Of a DNA stretch of 64,000 bases, positions 54,166 to 62,881 are shown piece after piece. The notes under the pieces are model-generated. The model did not search any database, was not told the origin of the DNA, and saw only the letters and a program-made list of their open reading frames with translations. The first letter of the stretch is position 1, and each line of letters begins with the position of its first letter. Source of the stretch: Symbiobacterium terraclitae (GTDB lineage: Bacteria; Bacillota; Sulfobacillia; Symbiobacteriales; Symbiobacteriaceae); NCBI RefSeq assembly GCF_017874315.1, contig NZ_JAGGLG010000006.1, positions 1 through 64,000 of the forward strand, given 5' to 3'. Position numbers and translations under genes: made by a program.

Positions 54166-55842
54166 TCAGACCTCGATGATGATCGGCAGGATCATCGGAC
54201 GGCGGTGTGTGCGCTCGTACAGGTACCGGGAGAGCGCATCCCGGATGGAACTCTTCAGCACCGCCCACTCGGGCACATTCCGGTCCATCTGCTCGGCCAG
54301 GGTGCGCCGGACCCGCTCCTTCGCCTCCTCCAGCAGCCCCTCGGACTCCCGCACGTAGACGAAGCCACGGCTGACCATCTCCGGCCCGCCCACGATAATC
54401 CCCTCCTCGCGGTCGACGGCGACGACCACGATGAGGATGCCTTCCTGGGCCAGCTGCTTCCGGTCGCGCAGTACGATGTTGCCCACGTCGCCCACGCCGA
54501 GCCCGTCGACCAGCACCTGGCCGGACGTCACCTTGCCGGCGATCTGGGCGCTGTTCCGGGTGAACTCGAAGATCGTGCCGTTCTCGCCGATCAGGATGTT
54601 CTCGGCCGGAACGCCGCACGCCTCGGCCAACTGCTTGTGCTTGAGCAGCATGCGGTACTCGCCGTGGATCGGCACGAAGAACTTCGGCCGGGTGAGGTTG
54701 ATCATCATCTTCTGCTCTTCCTGGCTGGCATGGCCGGAGACGTGCACGCCTGCGCTCCGGTCGTAGATGACCTCAGCCCCGCGCCGGTACAGGTTGTTGA
54801 TGGTGCGGGCCACCGACTTCTCGTTGCCCGGAATCGCCGTGGCGGCGAAGAGCACGGTGTCGCCGGGCATGATCTCGACCGCCTTGTGGTCGTTGACCGA
54901 CATGCGGCTGAGGGCCGACATGGGCTCGCCCTGCGAACCGGTGGTCAGGATCACCTGGTTCTGCAGCGGCACCCGACGCAGCTCGTCGATGCTGACGATG
55001 GTGCCCTCGGGGACGTTCAGGTACCCCAGCTCAAGGGCAATCTTCACCGTGTTCTCCATGGACCGGCCCACGACGGCCACCTTCTTGCCCAGCTCGGCCG
55101 AGATCTCGATGGCCTGCTGCAGCCGGTGGACGTTGGATGCGAACGTGGCCATCAGGATGCGGCCCTTCGCGTCCCGGAACACCCGCTCCAGGTTCGGCCG
55201 GACCGACCGCTCCGACGGGGTGTACCCCGGCCGCTCGGCGTTGGTGGAGTCGGCCAGCAGGGCCAGGATGCCCTTCTTGCCCAGCTCGGTGAGCCGCTGG
55301 TAGTCGGCGAACTCGCCGTCGATGGGGGTCTGGTCGAACTTGAAGTCGCCGGTGTGCAGGATCGTGCCGACCGGGGTGGTGACGGCGATGGCGCAGGAGT
55401 CGGGGATGGAGTGGTTCACCCGGATGAACTCGCAGGTGAACGGCCCCAGCTTGATCTGGTCGCCTGCCTTAACGGCCCGGGACTCCGGCGGCAGCGGGAT
55501 CCCGGCCTCGCCCAGCTTGCCCTCGATCAGGCCCAGGGTGAGCCGGGTGGCGTAGACCGGGATGGAGAGGTTGCGGAGCAGGTACGAGACGGCGCCGATG
55601 TGGTCCTCGTGCCCGTGGGTGATCAGCAGCGCCCGTACCTTCTCCCGGTTCTCCAGGAGGTAGGTGAAATCCGGAATTACGATATCAATTCCCAGCATCT
55701 CCTCGTCCGGAAAGGAGAGGCCGGCGTCGATGACGATGATGTCATCGCCATACTGGATCGCCATGCTGTTCTTGCCGATCTCGCCAAGCCCCCCTAAGGG
55801 GATGACGTACAGCTTGTCGCCTTTTTCGCGGTGACGCGCCAA
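54166..55842 (-). CDS. rnj: Ribonuclease J
   Basis: Metallo-beta-lactamase/beta-CASP nuclease that processes and degrades mRNA, 558 residues. The metal motif THGHEDHIGA, the DAGLSFP segment and the beta-CASP region (GSQGEPMSALSRM, VSGHAS) are intact. TTG 55842 is preferred because it gives normal length after AAGGAGG; an ATG at 55905 lies in the leader palindrome region. Its position beside tepA and dapA matches the Bacillus rnjB locus. Confidence 0.92.
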   Translation of the reverse strand: MARHREKGDKLYVIPLGGLGEIGKNSMAIQYGDDIIVIDAGLSFPDEEMLGIDIVIPDFTYLLENREKVRALLITHGHEDHIGAVSYLLRNLSIPVYATRLTLGLIEGKLGEAGIPLPPESRAVKAGDQIKLGPFTCEFIRVNHSIPDSCAIAVTTPVGTILHTGDFKFDQTPIDGEFADYQRLTELGKKGILALLADSTNAERPGYTPSERSVRPNLERVFRDAKGRILMATFASNVHRLQQAIEISAELGKKVAVVGRSMENTVKIALELGYLNVPEGTIVSIDELRRVPLQNQVILTTGSQGEPMSALSRMSVNDHKAVEIMPGDTVLFAATAIPGNEKSVARTINNLYRRGAEVIYDRSAGVHVSGHASQEEQKMMINLTRPKFFVPIHGEYRMLLKHKQLAEACGVPAENILIGENGTIFEFTRNSAQIAGKVTSGQVLVDGLGVGDVGNIVLRDRKQLAQEGILIVVVAVDREEGIIVGGPEMVSRGFVYVRESEGLLEEAKERVRRTLAEQMDRNVPEWAVLKSSIRDALSRYLYERTHRRPMILPIIIEV

Positions 55843-55864
55843 ACGACTGCGTTCCTCCTTTGAA

Positions 55865-55882
55865 GGGCCCGCGCGCGGGCCC
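55865..55882 (-). promoter_or_regulatory. Perfect 18-bp GC palindrome in the rnj leader
   Basis: GGGCCCGCGCGCGGGCCC ends five bases before the AAGGAGG of rnj. In RNA it can fold into a very stable hairpin next to the ribosome site. The rest of the 55843-56199 stretch is leader and promoter. Confidence 0.55.
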
Positions 55883-56106
55883 TGGGTGTGATGATTGCAC
55901 AGCAAAACAAACCCCCATCGGAGGAGGCGTGGCCGCCCGACGGGCAGAGCGCGCGCCAGCAGTTGTGGGGGGCAGGAGGAAGAGCAACCCTATGGGGTTG
56001 AGGCAGCAGCCGCCGCGACGCACCACCGCCGTCCCGGTGCGAGGGGCCATCCTGACCAGCTGCCGTTCTCTTCTCCCGGTTCGCCGTTCAATAGACCTTC
56101 CTTAGG

Positions 56107-56135
56107 ATTATACCCAATGGCCTACGGGGTTACAA
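56107..56135 (-). promoter_or_regulatory. Sigma-A promoter of rnj
   Basis: TTGTAA (56130-56135) and a perfect TATAAT (56107-56112) are 17 bases apart on the minus strand. The resulting leader to the start codon is about 255 bases. Confidence 0.75.
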
Positions 56136-56157
56136 GCACGCGTGCCAGAAATAGCTA

Positions 56158-56195
56158 GCAAGCCGACCGGCGCCTCGCGCGCTCGGTCGGCTTGC
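56158..56195 (-). terminator. Terminator hairpin of the VOC gene
   Basis: GCAAGCCGACCG pairs perfectly with CGGTCGGCTTGC, followed on the minus strand by TAGCTATTTCTG. Confidence 0.72.
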
Positions 56196-56199
56196 TCGA

Positions 56200-56562
56200 T
56201 CACCCAAGTGCTTGCAAGAACTCCAGCCGGTTGCCGAACGGGTCGCTGGCGTGGAACCGCCGGTAGCCCGGGAGCGGCACGTCTTCCCGCACGGACACGC
56301 CGCTTCGCTCCAGCCGCTCACGCAGCCCGTCCAGATCGTCCACGAGAAACGCGGGGTGCGCCTTCCGAGCGGGGCGGAAGTCCTGTTCCACGCCGATGTG
56401 GATCTCGTGCGCACCGCAGCGGAACCAGACGCCGCCGCGCCCGCGCAGGCCCTCGGGCTTCGGCAGCTCTTCCAGCCCGAGAAGGCCGCCGTAGAACGAC
56501 CTCGCCACCTCCTCACACTCCGGCGGCGCGGCCAGCTGGACGTGGTGCAGCGCGATCTGCAC
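56200..56562 (-). CDS. VOC-superfamily (glyoxalase-like) protein
   Basis: 120 residues of the vicinal-oxygen-chelate fold: QIALHHVQLAAP at the start, EVARSFYGGLLGLEELPKP, the metal-ligand area HEIHIGVEQDF, FLVDDLDGLRERL and RFHASDPFGNRLEFLQ at the end. The substrate is unknown. GTG 56562 has GGAGGTGAG just upstream. Confidence 0.83.
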   Translation of the reverse strand: MQIALHHVQLAAPPECEEVARSFYGGLLGLEELPKPEGLRGRGGVWFRCGAHEIHIGVEQDFRPARKAHPAFLVDDLDGLRERLERSGVSVREDVPLPGYRRFHASDPFGNRLEFLQALG

Positions 56563-56648
56563 GGCCCTCACCTCCCAAGTCACGCGCCGTGCCTGACGAG
56601 GCTCGCCTGATGGGGGGCGAACCCGCCGGGTCACGCCTCACGCCCAAC

Positions 56649-56940
56649 CAGGACGACCTCGTGCAGGACCAGCCCGCCAAGTCACACCTTCTGCCCGATC
56701 AGGATCGCCTTGTCCAGGACCAGCCCGTCAAGTTACGCCTTCCGCCCAATCAGGATCGCCTTGTGCAGGACCAGCCCGTCAGGTCACACCTTCTGCCCGA
56801 TCAGGATCGCCTTGTCCAGGACCAGCCCGCCCAGTCACACCTTCCGCTTGATCAGGATCGCCTTGCCCAGGACCAGACCGTCAAGTTACACCTTCCGCCC
56901 GATCAGGATCGCCTTGTGCAGCACGAACCCGTCGTCCGTG
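56649..56940. repeat. 51-bp tandem repeat at the 3' end of the methyltransferase gene
   Basis: Units of CAGGATCGCCTTG...CAGCCCGTCAAGT begin at 56649, 56700, 56751, 56802, 56853 and 56904, all 51 bases apart. The last unit is the genuine 3' end of the methyltransferase gene (residues around HKAILIGRKV); the others are copies of it downstream of the stop. They fill the gap 56563-56885. Confidence 0.93.
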
Positions 56941-57659
56941 ATCGCAAACCGGTCCCTCGCCGCAGCGGGCGCTCCGGCCAGCAGGGCGCGCACCTGGTCC
57001 GCCGCGGCAGGCGGCGTGGCGGCGCGGCCAAGCCAGTTCTCCCGGTCGACACGGGTGGTGAAGCGGTGGGCAACAGTGAACCGCAGCCCGGCCCCCTCCA
57101 CGAAGGCCTGCCACTCGGAGAGGCGGTAGGCCTTGTGGTGGCTGGGATCCCTGAGCTTCTCTACCTCGTTGATGAACCGGTCCAGCTCCGGCTCCTCAGG
57201 CGCCACGTTGTCCACCACCACCAGCCGGCCGCCGGGGCGGAGCACCCGGGCCGCCTCCCGGCAGAAGCGCTCCACGGCGGGGAAATGGTGCGCGGCGATG
57301 CGGCAGGTGACCACGTCGAAGGACCCGTCAGGGAAGGGCAGCGTTTCCGCGTCGGCCACAGCGAAGCTGACGTTGCCGAACCCCCGCCGCTCGGCCTGCT
57401 CACGGGCGATGGACACCATCTCGGGCGTCAGGTCGACCCCCACCACTCGCCTGGCGTGGGGCGCCAGTGCGAGGACGGTGTGCCCGGTGCCGGTGGCCAC
57501 GTCCAGGATCTCCTCGGTGCCGGTAAGCCCTGCGATGTCCGGAAGGAGCGCCAGGTCTTCCCCTTTGGCGTGGATGGTACTGGTGAGATACTGCTCCGCC
57601 GAGGTGCCGAACTGCCGGCGCACCTCAGCCTTGGTGCCTAGATCCTGCGAGTTCGTCAT
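56886..57659 (-). CDS. Class I SAM-dependent methyltransferase
   Basis: 257 residues. The SAM-binding motif I is ILDVATGTGHT, followed by VVGVDLTPEMV, VADAETLPFPDGSFDVV and RVLRPGGRLVVVD. It resembles UbiE/MenG-like enzymes, but the substrate is open. ATG 57659 follows GGGAGG; the longer frame has no ribosome site. Its 3' end has been amplified downstream. Confidence 0.87.
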   Translation of the reverse strand: MTNSQDLGTKAEVRRQFGTSAEQYLTSTIHAKGEDLALLPDIAGLTGTEEILDVATGTGHTVLALAPHARRVVGVDLTPEMVSIAREQAERRGFGNVSFAVADAETLPFPDGSFDVVTCRIAAHHFPAVERFCREAARVLRPGGRLVVVDNVAPEEPELDRFINEVEKLRDPSHHKAYRLSEWQAFVEGAGLRFTVAHRFTTRVDRENWLGRAATPPAAADQVRALLAGAPAAARDRFAITDDGFVLHKAILIGRKV

Positions 57660-57825
57660 GGAATCGCCTCCCAGCAGCAACAGTAGCACGGGGGGCAGCC
57701 GCCCGACCACTGCCGGAATGGCATGGGGGTATGCGCACGGACCCCGGGGCAAGCCCCCGGCATGCAGGAGGTCCCCGGGGCGCTACCTGGCACCCAGGAG
57801 GTCTCCGTGACCGACGTGACCCAGT

Positions 57826-58850
57826 GAACCTCCGACGGTTTGAGACTCCCTCGAAGCCGCACTCCAGGCGGGTTGCACTCGCCGACTGTGCAGCATGAGC
57901 CCTGGAACTACTCTCACACGGCCGGAACTTCATGGATGCACGAGCCCTCCGGGGGGACACATCCCGGCACGCAGCGGTGCTCCGGGAGCTACTTGGCACC
58001 CAGGAAGGCTCCGTGATCGACGTGAACCAGCGAACCTCCGACGGTCTGAGACTCCCTCGGAGCCGCACCCCAGGGCGGGTTGCACTCGCAGCCCGTGTAG
58101 CATGAGCCCTGGTAGTACTCTCAAACCGCCGGAACTTCATGGTTCAACGTACTCCCCGCTCCTCCCGGCGCCCAGGGCGCCCCCGAGGCCGCCGTGTCCA
58201 GCCAACCTCCGACGGTTTGAGAGTCCCTCGAAGCCACAGTTCATGCGGGCTAGGATCGCGAACCGTGTGGCACAAACCCTGGGACTACTCTCAAACCGCC
58301 AGAACTTCATGGTTCAACGTACTCCCCGCCCCTCCCGACGCCCAGGACGCCCCCGAGGTCGCCGCACCAAGCGAACCCCCGACGGTTTGAGACTCCCTCA
58401 AAGCCGCACCCCAGGCGGGTTGCACTCGCAGCCCGTGCAGCGCAAGCCCTGGAACTACTCTCAAATCGCCGGAACTTCATGGATGCGCGACCCCCCTGGG
58501 GGACACGACCCGGCACGCGGGGTGCTCCGGGGCGCTACCTGGCACCTCCGAAGGCTCCGTGACCGACGTGACCCAGTGAACCTGCGACGGTTTGAGACGC
58601 CCTCGAAGCCGCAGTTCATATAGGCCAGGGCCGCGGCCCGTGTGGCACAGGCCCTGGAGTTGCTCTCAAACCGTCGGAACTTCATGGATGCACGAACCCC
58701 CCGGGGGGACACATCTCGCGCATGCGGTCTGCGGGTCGCCACCTGGCACCTCCGAAGGCTCTGTGATCGACGTGACCCAGCGAACCTCCAACGGTTTGAG
58801 ACCGCCTCGAAGCCGCAGGCTGTGCGGGCCGGCGCAGGTCCGGCAGCCTC
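57826..58850 (-). repeat. Cluster C of the 106-bp palindromic repeat (five copies plus one truncated)
   Basis: The gene-free stretch 57660-58940 contains copies at 57826-57931, 58032-58138, 58203-58308, 58373-58478 and 58578-58683, and a truncated copy from 58782. Here the family is in the opposite orientation to clusters A and B: the reverse complement gives AGTTCCGGCGGTTTGAGAG, GGCTTGTGC and TCTCAAACCGTCGGAGGTTC. The spacers are also partly shared, with CGACGTGACCCAG before and CATGGATGCACGA after several copies. Confidence 0.9.
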
Positions 58851-58940
58851 ACTGAACACGAGTACGCCCATCGCAGGGGGAACCGCCGCACGAACCAGGG
58901 ATCGCAGTCGCGCCGTCTGTCTTAGGGAGGAGGCGCAGCC

Positions 58941-59255
58941 ATGAAAAGAGCTGGAATCGTCCTGGGCTTGCTTGTTGGCCTGCCACTGCTGCTCTGGGCC
59001 CCGTGGCTCAACGCCGAGGCGGCGCAGCAGCGGGCGGTAGCGTCGTTCACCTCTGCCTGGTCCGGCGTGTCTGACGGCTGCGGGTTCGACTGCCTGGGCT
59101 GCGGAGCGGTGGGCGCCACGCGCACCGCGTTCGGCTGGCGGGTCGAGGTCGAGTACGCCTGCGGGCTGCTGCCAGCAGACCTGCCCGAGTACCATCGGCG
59201 GGATACGATGTTCGTCTCGGCCCTGGGAACTGTCCATGGGATCAAGCGCCCGTGA
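58941..59255 (+). CDS. Small secreted or membrane-anchored Cys-containing protein
   Basis: Unrecognised 104-residue protein. Residues 5-25 are a hydrophobic signal or anchor, and the mature part has a Cys cluster (CGFDCLGCG) and a further Cys near residue 74. GGGAGGAGG precedes ATG 58941. With the next gene it forms a plus-strand pair inside an otherwise minus-strand cluster. Confidence 0.68.
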   Translation: MKRAGIVLGLLVGLPLLLWAPWLNAEAAQQRAVASFTSAWSGVSDGCGFDCLGCGAVGATRTAFGWRVEVEYACGLLPADLPEYHRRDTMFVSALGTVHGIKRP

Positions 59256-59268
59256 ACACTGGCGGCCT

Positions 59269-59297
59269 TTGACCGTGTATCCAAGGTTATGTATAAT
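59269..59297 (+). promoter_or_regulatory. Strong sigma-A promoter of the 59357 gene
   Basis: TTGACC (59269-59274) and TATAAT (59292-59297) are exactly 17 bases apart. Transcription should start near 59304, about 50 bases before the gene. Confidence 0.85.
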
Positions 59298-59356
59298 TGG
59301 ACTCCGTGTGGGGGCGCCGCGCAGGTGGCGTGCAGCAGCAGGCCGGAGGTGTTGGG

Positions 59357-59899
59357 GTGTTCGGAGGGGTTCGGCAGAGGGTTTTTCGCGTGGTGGGGCC
59401 CCGCCTGATCAAGACGGGGATCGCGGTCAGCCTGGCCTGCGGGCTGATGTCCCTGGTGGACCCGACGAAGGGCCTCGTAGGGGCAGGCGTCTCGGCTGCG
59501 CTGATGATCGCACCCGACGAGCACGTGGGCCGGGAGTGGGCGCGCAACCAGTTCCTCGCTGCGTTCCTGGGCGTCTTTACGGGCGCAGTGGCCGGCTGGC
59601 TGCTGGGATACGCCCCGTGGTTCGCCGGCCCGGTGGTGATGGTGGTCATTCTCCTGTACGCGCGGCTCGGGTACCCGGCGGCGGCCATCGGCGGCGTGAC
59701 CAATGCCCTGTTCATCCTGGAGCACGCCGACCTGGGCTTCCTGTTCGCCGCCTACCGCTTCACCTCTTCGGTGGTCGGGCTCATTATCGGCTGGCTGGTG
59801 AACCGGTACGTGCTGCCCTACTCACCGGCTCGTGCCGCGGATCAGGGCAAACAAGTCAGCCAGGTGCAGCAGGTGGACCAGGTGGAGCAGGCTGTGTAA
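59357..59899 (+). CDS. Aromatic-acid-exporter-like (FUSC/ArAE_1) membrane protein
   Basis: 180 residues with about five membrane helices and the family-like opening GPRLIKTGIAVSLACGL, with ALMIAPDEHVGREWARNQFLAAFLG after it. Proteins of this group (DUF939) lack the long cytoplasmic half of full exporters. The C-terminus is a Gln/Val repeat (QVSQVQQVDQVEQ). GTG 59357 follows GGAGGT by six bases. Confidence 0.75.
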   Translation: MFGGVRQRVFRVVGPRLIKTGIAVSLACGLMSLVDPTKGLVGAGVSAALMIAPDEHVGREWARNQFLAAFLGVFTGAVAGWLLGYAPWFAGPVVMVVILLYARLGYPAAAIGGVTNALFILEHADLGFLFAAYRFTSSVVGLIIGWLVNRYVLPYSPARAADQGKQVSQVQQVDQVEQAV

Positions 59900-59906
59900 T
59901 AAATCT

Positions 59907-59936
59907 GACGGGCAACGCCGCGTTGCGTTGCCCGTC
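59907..59936 (+). terminator. Terminator after the ArAE-like gene
   Basis: GACGGGCAACGC pairs perfectly with GCGTTGCCCGTC around a six-base loop, followed by TTGCCTT on the plus strand. Confidence 0.75.
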
Positions 59937-59962
59937 TTGCCTTAGAGGAGGTGCAGCAGCGT

Positions 59963-60110
59963 CCAGGGCCACGGCCCAGCCACTGTTCCAGATCCCCTGC
60001 CCATCACAAGAGAGGTCGCGACCCCCAGGGCCACGGCCCCAGCCCCTGTTCCAAATCCCCTACCCATCACAAGAGAGGCCGCGGCCCCCAGGGCCACGGC
60101 CTCCACGCAT
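59963..60110. repeat. 62-bp direct repeat downstream of dapA
   Basis: CCAGGGCCACGGCC followed by a CCATCACAAGAGAGG segment occurs at 59963, 60025 and 60088, 62-63 bases apart, ending just after the dapA stop. Confidence 0.88.
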
Positions 60111-60992
60111 CTACAGCACACCCGCCTCCGCCAGCGCCGCCCGCAGGGCCTCCTTCTGCGCCTCCGTGGCGTCCACCAGGGGCAGGCGCACCGGCCCGAC
60201 GGGGAAGCCGGTCATGTTCAGCGCGGCCTTCACCAAGATGGGGTTGGTCACCGCAAACAGCCCCCGGAACACGGGCAGGAGGCGGCGGTGCCAGGCGGCG
60301 GCCTGGGCGGTGTCGCCGGCCAGGAAGGCCTGGATCAGCTCCTGCATCTGCGGGCCCACCACGTGGCTGGCCACGCTGATGATCCCATACGCGCCCACGG
60401 TCAGGTAGGGCAGCAGGTTGGCGTCCTCGCCAGACCAGACCAGGAAGCCCTCGGGGGCGCCGCGCAGGATCTCGGCCAGCTGGCCCACGTCGGCACACTC
60501 CTTGATGCCGATGATGTTCTTCACATCGCGCGCCAGCCGAACGGTCGTCTCGGCGGTCATGTTCACCGACGTGCGACCGGGCACGTTGTAGGGGATGCAG
60601 GGGATCTCCACCGCCTCAGCGACGGCCCGGAAGTGCCGGTAGAGCCCCTCCTGCGGCGGCTTGTTATAGTACGGCGTGACCAGCAGCAACCCGTGGACGC
60701 CGGTGCGGGCCGCCTCCCGGGAGAAGCGGACCGTCTCCGCCGTGTTGTTCGACCCAGTCCCGGCGATGACCGGCACCCGGTCGCCCACGGCGTCCACCAC
60801 CGCTTCAAACAGGCGCAGCTTCTCCTCGTGTGACAGCGTGGGCGACTCGCCGGTGGTGCCGGAGACCACCAGGCCCTCGGATCCCGCCGCCACCAGGTGT
60901 TTCGCCAGCTCCCCCGCCCGCTTCAGGTCTACAGCACCATCAGGGGTCATCGGGGTCACCATGGCGGTCAGGAGCCGTCCAAAGGTCGGCAC
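60111..60992 (-). CDS. dapA: 4-Hydroxy-tetrahydrodipicolinate synthase
   Basis: First committed enzyme of the diaminopimelate/lysine branch, joining pyruvate and aspartate semialdehyde. The 293-residue TIM barrel has GTTGESPTLSHEEK, the Tyr of YYNKPPQEGL and YNVPGRTSV, and the Schiff-base Lys in IIGIKECAD. GTG 60992 follows GAGGAGG. In spore formers the product also feeds dipicolinate. Confidence 0.94.
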   Translation of the reverse strand: MPTFGRLLTAMVTPMTPDGAVDLKRAGELAKHLVAAGSEGLVVSGTTGESPTLSHEEKLRLFEAVVDAVGDRVPVIAGTGSNNTAETVRFSREAARTGVHGLLLVTPYYNKPPQEGLYRHFRAVAEAVEIPCIPYNVPGRTSVNMTAETTVRLARDVKNIIGIKECADVGQLAEILRGAPEGFLVWSGEDANLLPYLTVGAYGIISVASHVVGPQMQELIQAFLAGDTAQAAAWHRRLLPVFRGLFAVTNPILVKAALNMTGFPVGPVRLPLVDATEAQKEALRAALAEAGVL

Positions 60993-61123
60993 GGGGGATC
61001 CCTCCTCACTAGAATGCGGAAGACATTTGGCTTGCAGCGCACGGTGCGACAGCGGGGCACCCGGGGACCTGCGGCGCCCATCAGCCGGGTCTCGGGTCCG
61101 GGTGCTTCAGGCACCCACCGGCT

Positions 61124-61530
61124 TGGTGACGGCCCGCCTGGGACCTGCGGACGTCCAGCGGACCGGCGACGGTTCACCTGGGGCCTGCATGCCCCCAGGG
61201 GATCGGCGACGGCCCACCTGAGACCTGCGGACGTCCAGCGGACCGGCGACGGTTCACCTGGGGCCTGCATGCCCCCAGGGGATCGGCGACGGCCCACCTG
61301 AGACCTGCGGACACCCAGCGGCCCCGCCACGACCCACCTGGGACCTGCAAACCCCCAGCAGACCGGCGACGGTTCACCTGGGACCTGCATGCCCCCAGGG
61401 GATCGGCGACGATTCACCTGGGACCTGCATGCCCCCGGCGACGGCCCACCTGAGACCTGCGCAGCAGCCCGGCGACGGCCCACCTGGGACCTGCGGACAC
61501 CCAGCGGCCCCGCCACGGCCCCCCTGGGAC
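61124..61530. repeat. 40-bp minisatellite between dapA and dapG
   Basis: About ten degenerate 40-base units of the type GGCGACGGYYCACCTGRGRCC plus GCATGCCCCCAGGGGAYC; exact 80-base (double-unit) periodicity is seen at 61201 and 61281. Each unit can form a small hairpin. The 60993-61606 stretch holds no gene. Confidence 0.9.
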
Positions 61531-61606
61531 CTTCCGCCCATCACCTGGGCCACGTGCCCCTCGGGTCTGCGGCGCGCACCTGCGCCAACGCTTACTTCGC
61601 TCTCCA

Positions 61607-62827
61607 TCACACTTTGCTCAACTCGAACGCATCATGCAGCGCCTGCACGGCGCGCTGCACGTCGGAAGCAGGAATCAGGCACGAGATCGTCACGTGCGAG
61701 TCAGCGGTCTGCCAGATGGGCACCTCGGCGGCGTAGAGCGCCTCGGCCACGGTGGCCATCACCCCGGGCCGGCCGCGCATGCCCGAGCCGACCACGGTCA
61801 CCTTGGCGCAGCCGTGACGGACCTGGAGGTCCACCAGACCCAGCTCGGTCAGGATCATCTCCGCCTGGGTGGCCCGCTGCTCCGGGATGGAGAACGCACT
61901 GGACTCCAGCGACACGCTGATCAGGTCCACCGAGATGCCGGCGTTGGCCAGCCGGCGGAAGAGCCGGGGCGTCGCCCAGTCGCGGCCCGTCTTCACCACC
62001 ACCTGGGCGAGCCCCACCACGTGGGTGACGGCGGTGACGATCCGGTCGGCGAAGGGCTCGCTCCACATCACGCCCGCCTCGGCGCTGTACGTGATCAGCG
62101 TGCCCGGGGCGTCGCTGAAGGTGGACCGCACCCGTATGGGCACCCGGTGCTGCATGGCGATCTCCACTGCCCGGGGGTGGACAACCTTCGCACCGTAGTG
62201 GGCCATCTGGGCGATCTCGTCGTAGGTGGTGACCGAAAGCGTGCGGGCCTCGGCCACCAGGCGCGGGTCGGCGGTCTTCACGCCGTCCACGTCGGTGTAG
62301 ATCTCCACCACCTCTGCCCGCAGGGCGCCGCCAAGGGCGGCGGCGGTGGTGTCGGATCCGCCCCGACCAAGGGTGGTGACCTCGCCGGCGGCGTTCACGC
62401 CCTGGAAGCCGGCCACCACCACCACCAACCCCTCGCGGAGCCGGTTGAGCACCGGGGTCGGGTCGACTTTGATGATCTGCGCGGCGCCGTGGTTGCCGTC
62501 GGTCTGAATCCCCGCCTGACCGCCGGTCAGCGCCACGGCCGGGATGCCATGTGCGCTGAGGTGAGCGGCCATGACGACGCTGGAGATGATCTCCCCGCAG
62601 GAGAGGAGCAAGTCCATCTCGCGCGGGGCCACCTCGGCCGAGGCCGAGTTGACCAGTTGGATCAGCGTATCGGTGGCGTACGGGTCCCCCTGGCGCCCCA
62701 TGGCGGAGACCACCACCACCGTGGCGTACCCGTCCTGAACCGCCTGCCGCACGCGGCGCAGGACGGCCTCCCGCCCCTCCGCCGTGGCGACGGAGGTGCC
62801 ACCAAACTTCTGTACGATGATCCGCAT
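61607..62827 (-). CDS. dapG: Aspartate kinase
   Basis: 406 residues, single-function aspartokinase of the DapG/LysC size. The kinase domain has VQKFGGTSVA, VVSAMGRQGDPYATDTL and GRGGSDTTAAAL; two ACT domains follow (about 260-400) for amino-acid feedback. The dapA-like context suggests the diaminopimelate-regulated DapG type. AGGAGGG lies 12-13 bases before ATG 62827. Confidence 0.93.
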   Translation of the reverse strand: MRIIVQKFGGTSVATAEGREAVLRRVRQAVQDGYATVVVVSAMGRQGDPYATDTLIQLVNSASAEVAPREMDLLLSCGEIISSVVMAAHLSAHGIPAVALTGGQAGIQTDGNHGAAQIIKVDPTPVLNRLREGLVVVVAGFQGVNAAGEVTTLGRGGSDTTAAALGGALRAEVVEIYTDVDGVKTADPRLVAEARTLSVTTYDEIAQMAHYGAKVVHPRAVEIAMQHRVPIRVRSTFSDAPGTLITYSAEAGVMWSEPFADRIVTAVTHVVGLAQVVVKTGRDWATPRLFRRLANAGISVDLISVSLESSAFSIPEQRATQAEMILTELGLVDLQVRHGCAKVTVVGSGMRGRPGVMATVAEALYAAEVPIWQTADSHVTISCLIPASDVQRAVQALHDAFELSKV

Positions 62828-62881
62828 GCCGAGCCGGCGTCCCTCCTCTCAGATGTCGCGCCAACCCGGCACGGGCGCAGC

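Noticed and set aside
21955-58850. Integron attC cassette array
   Set aside because: The ends lack the RYYYAAC/GTTRRRY core layout, the intervals carry no cassette genes, and there is no integrase.
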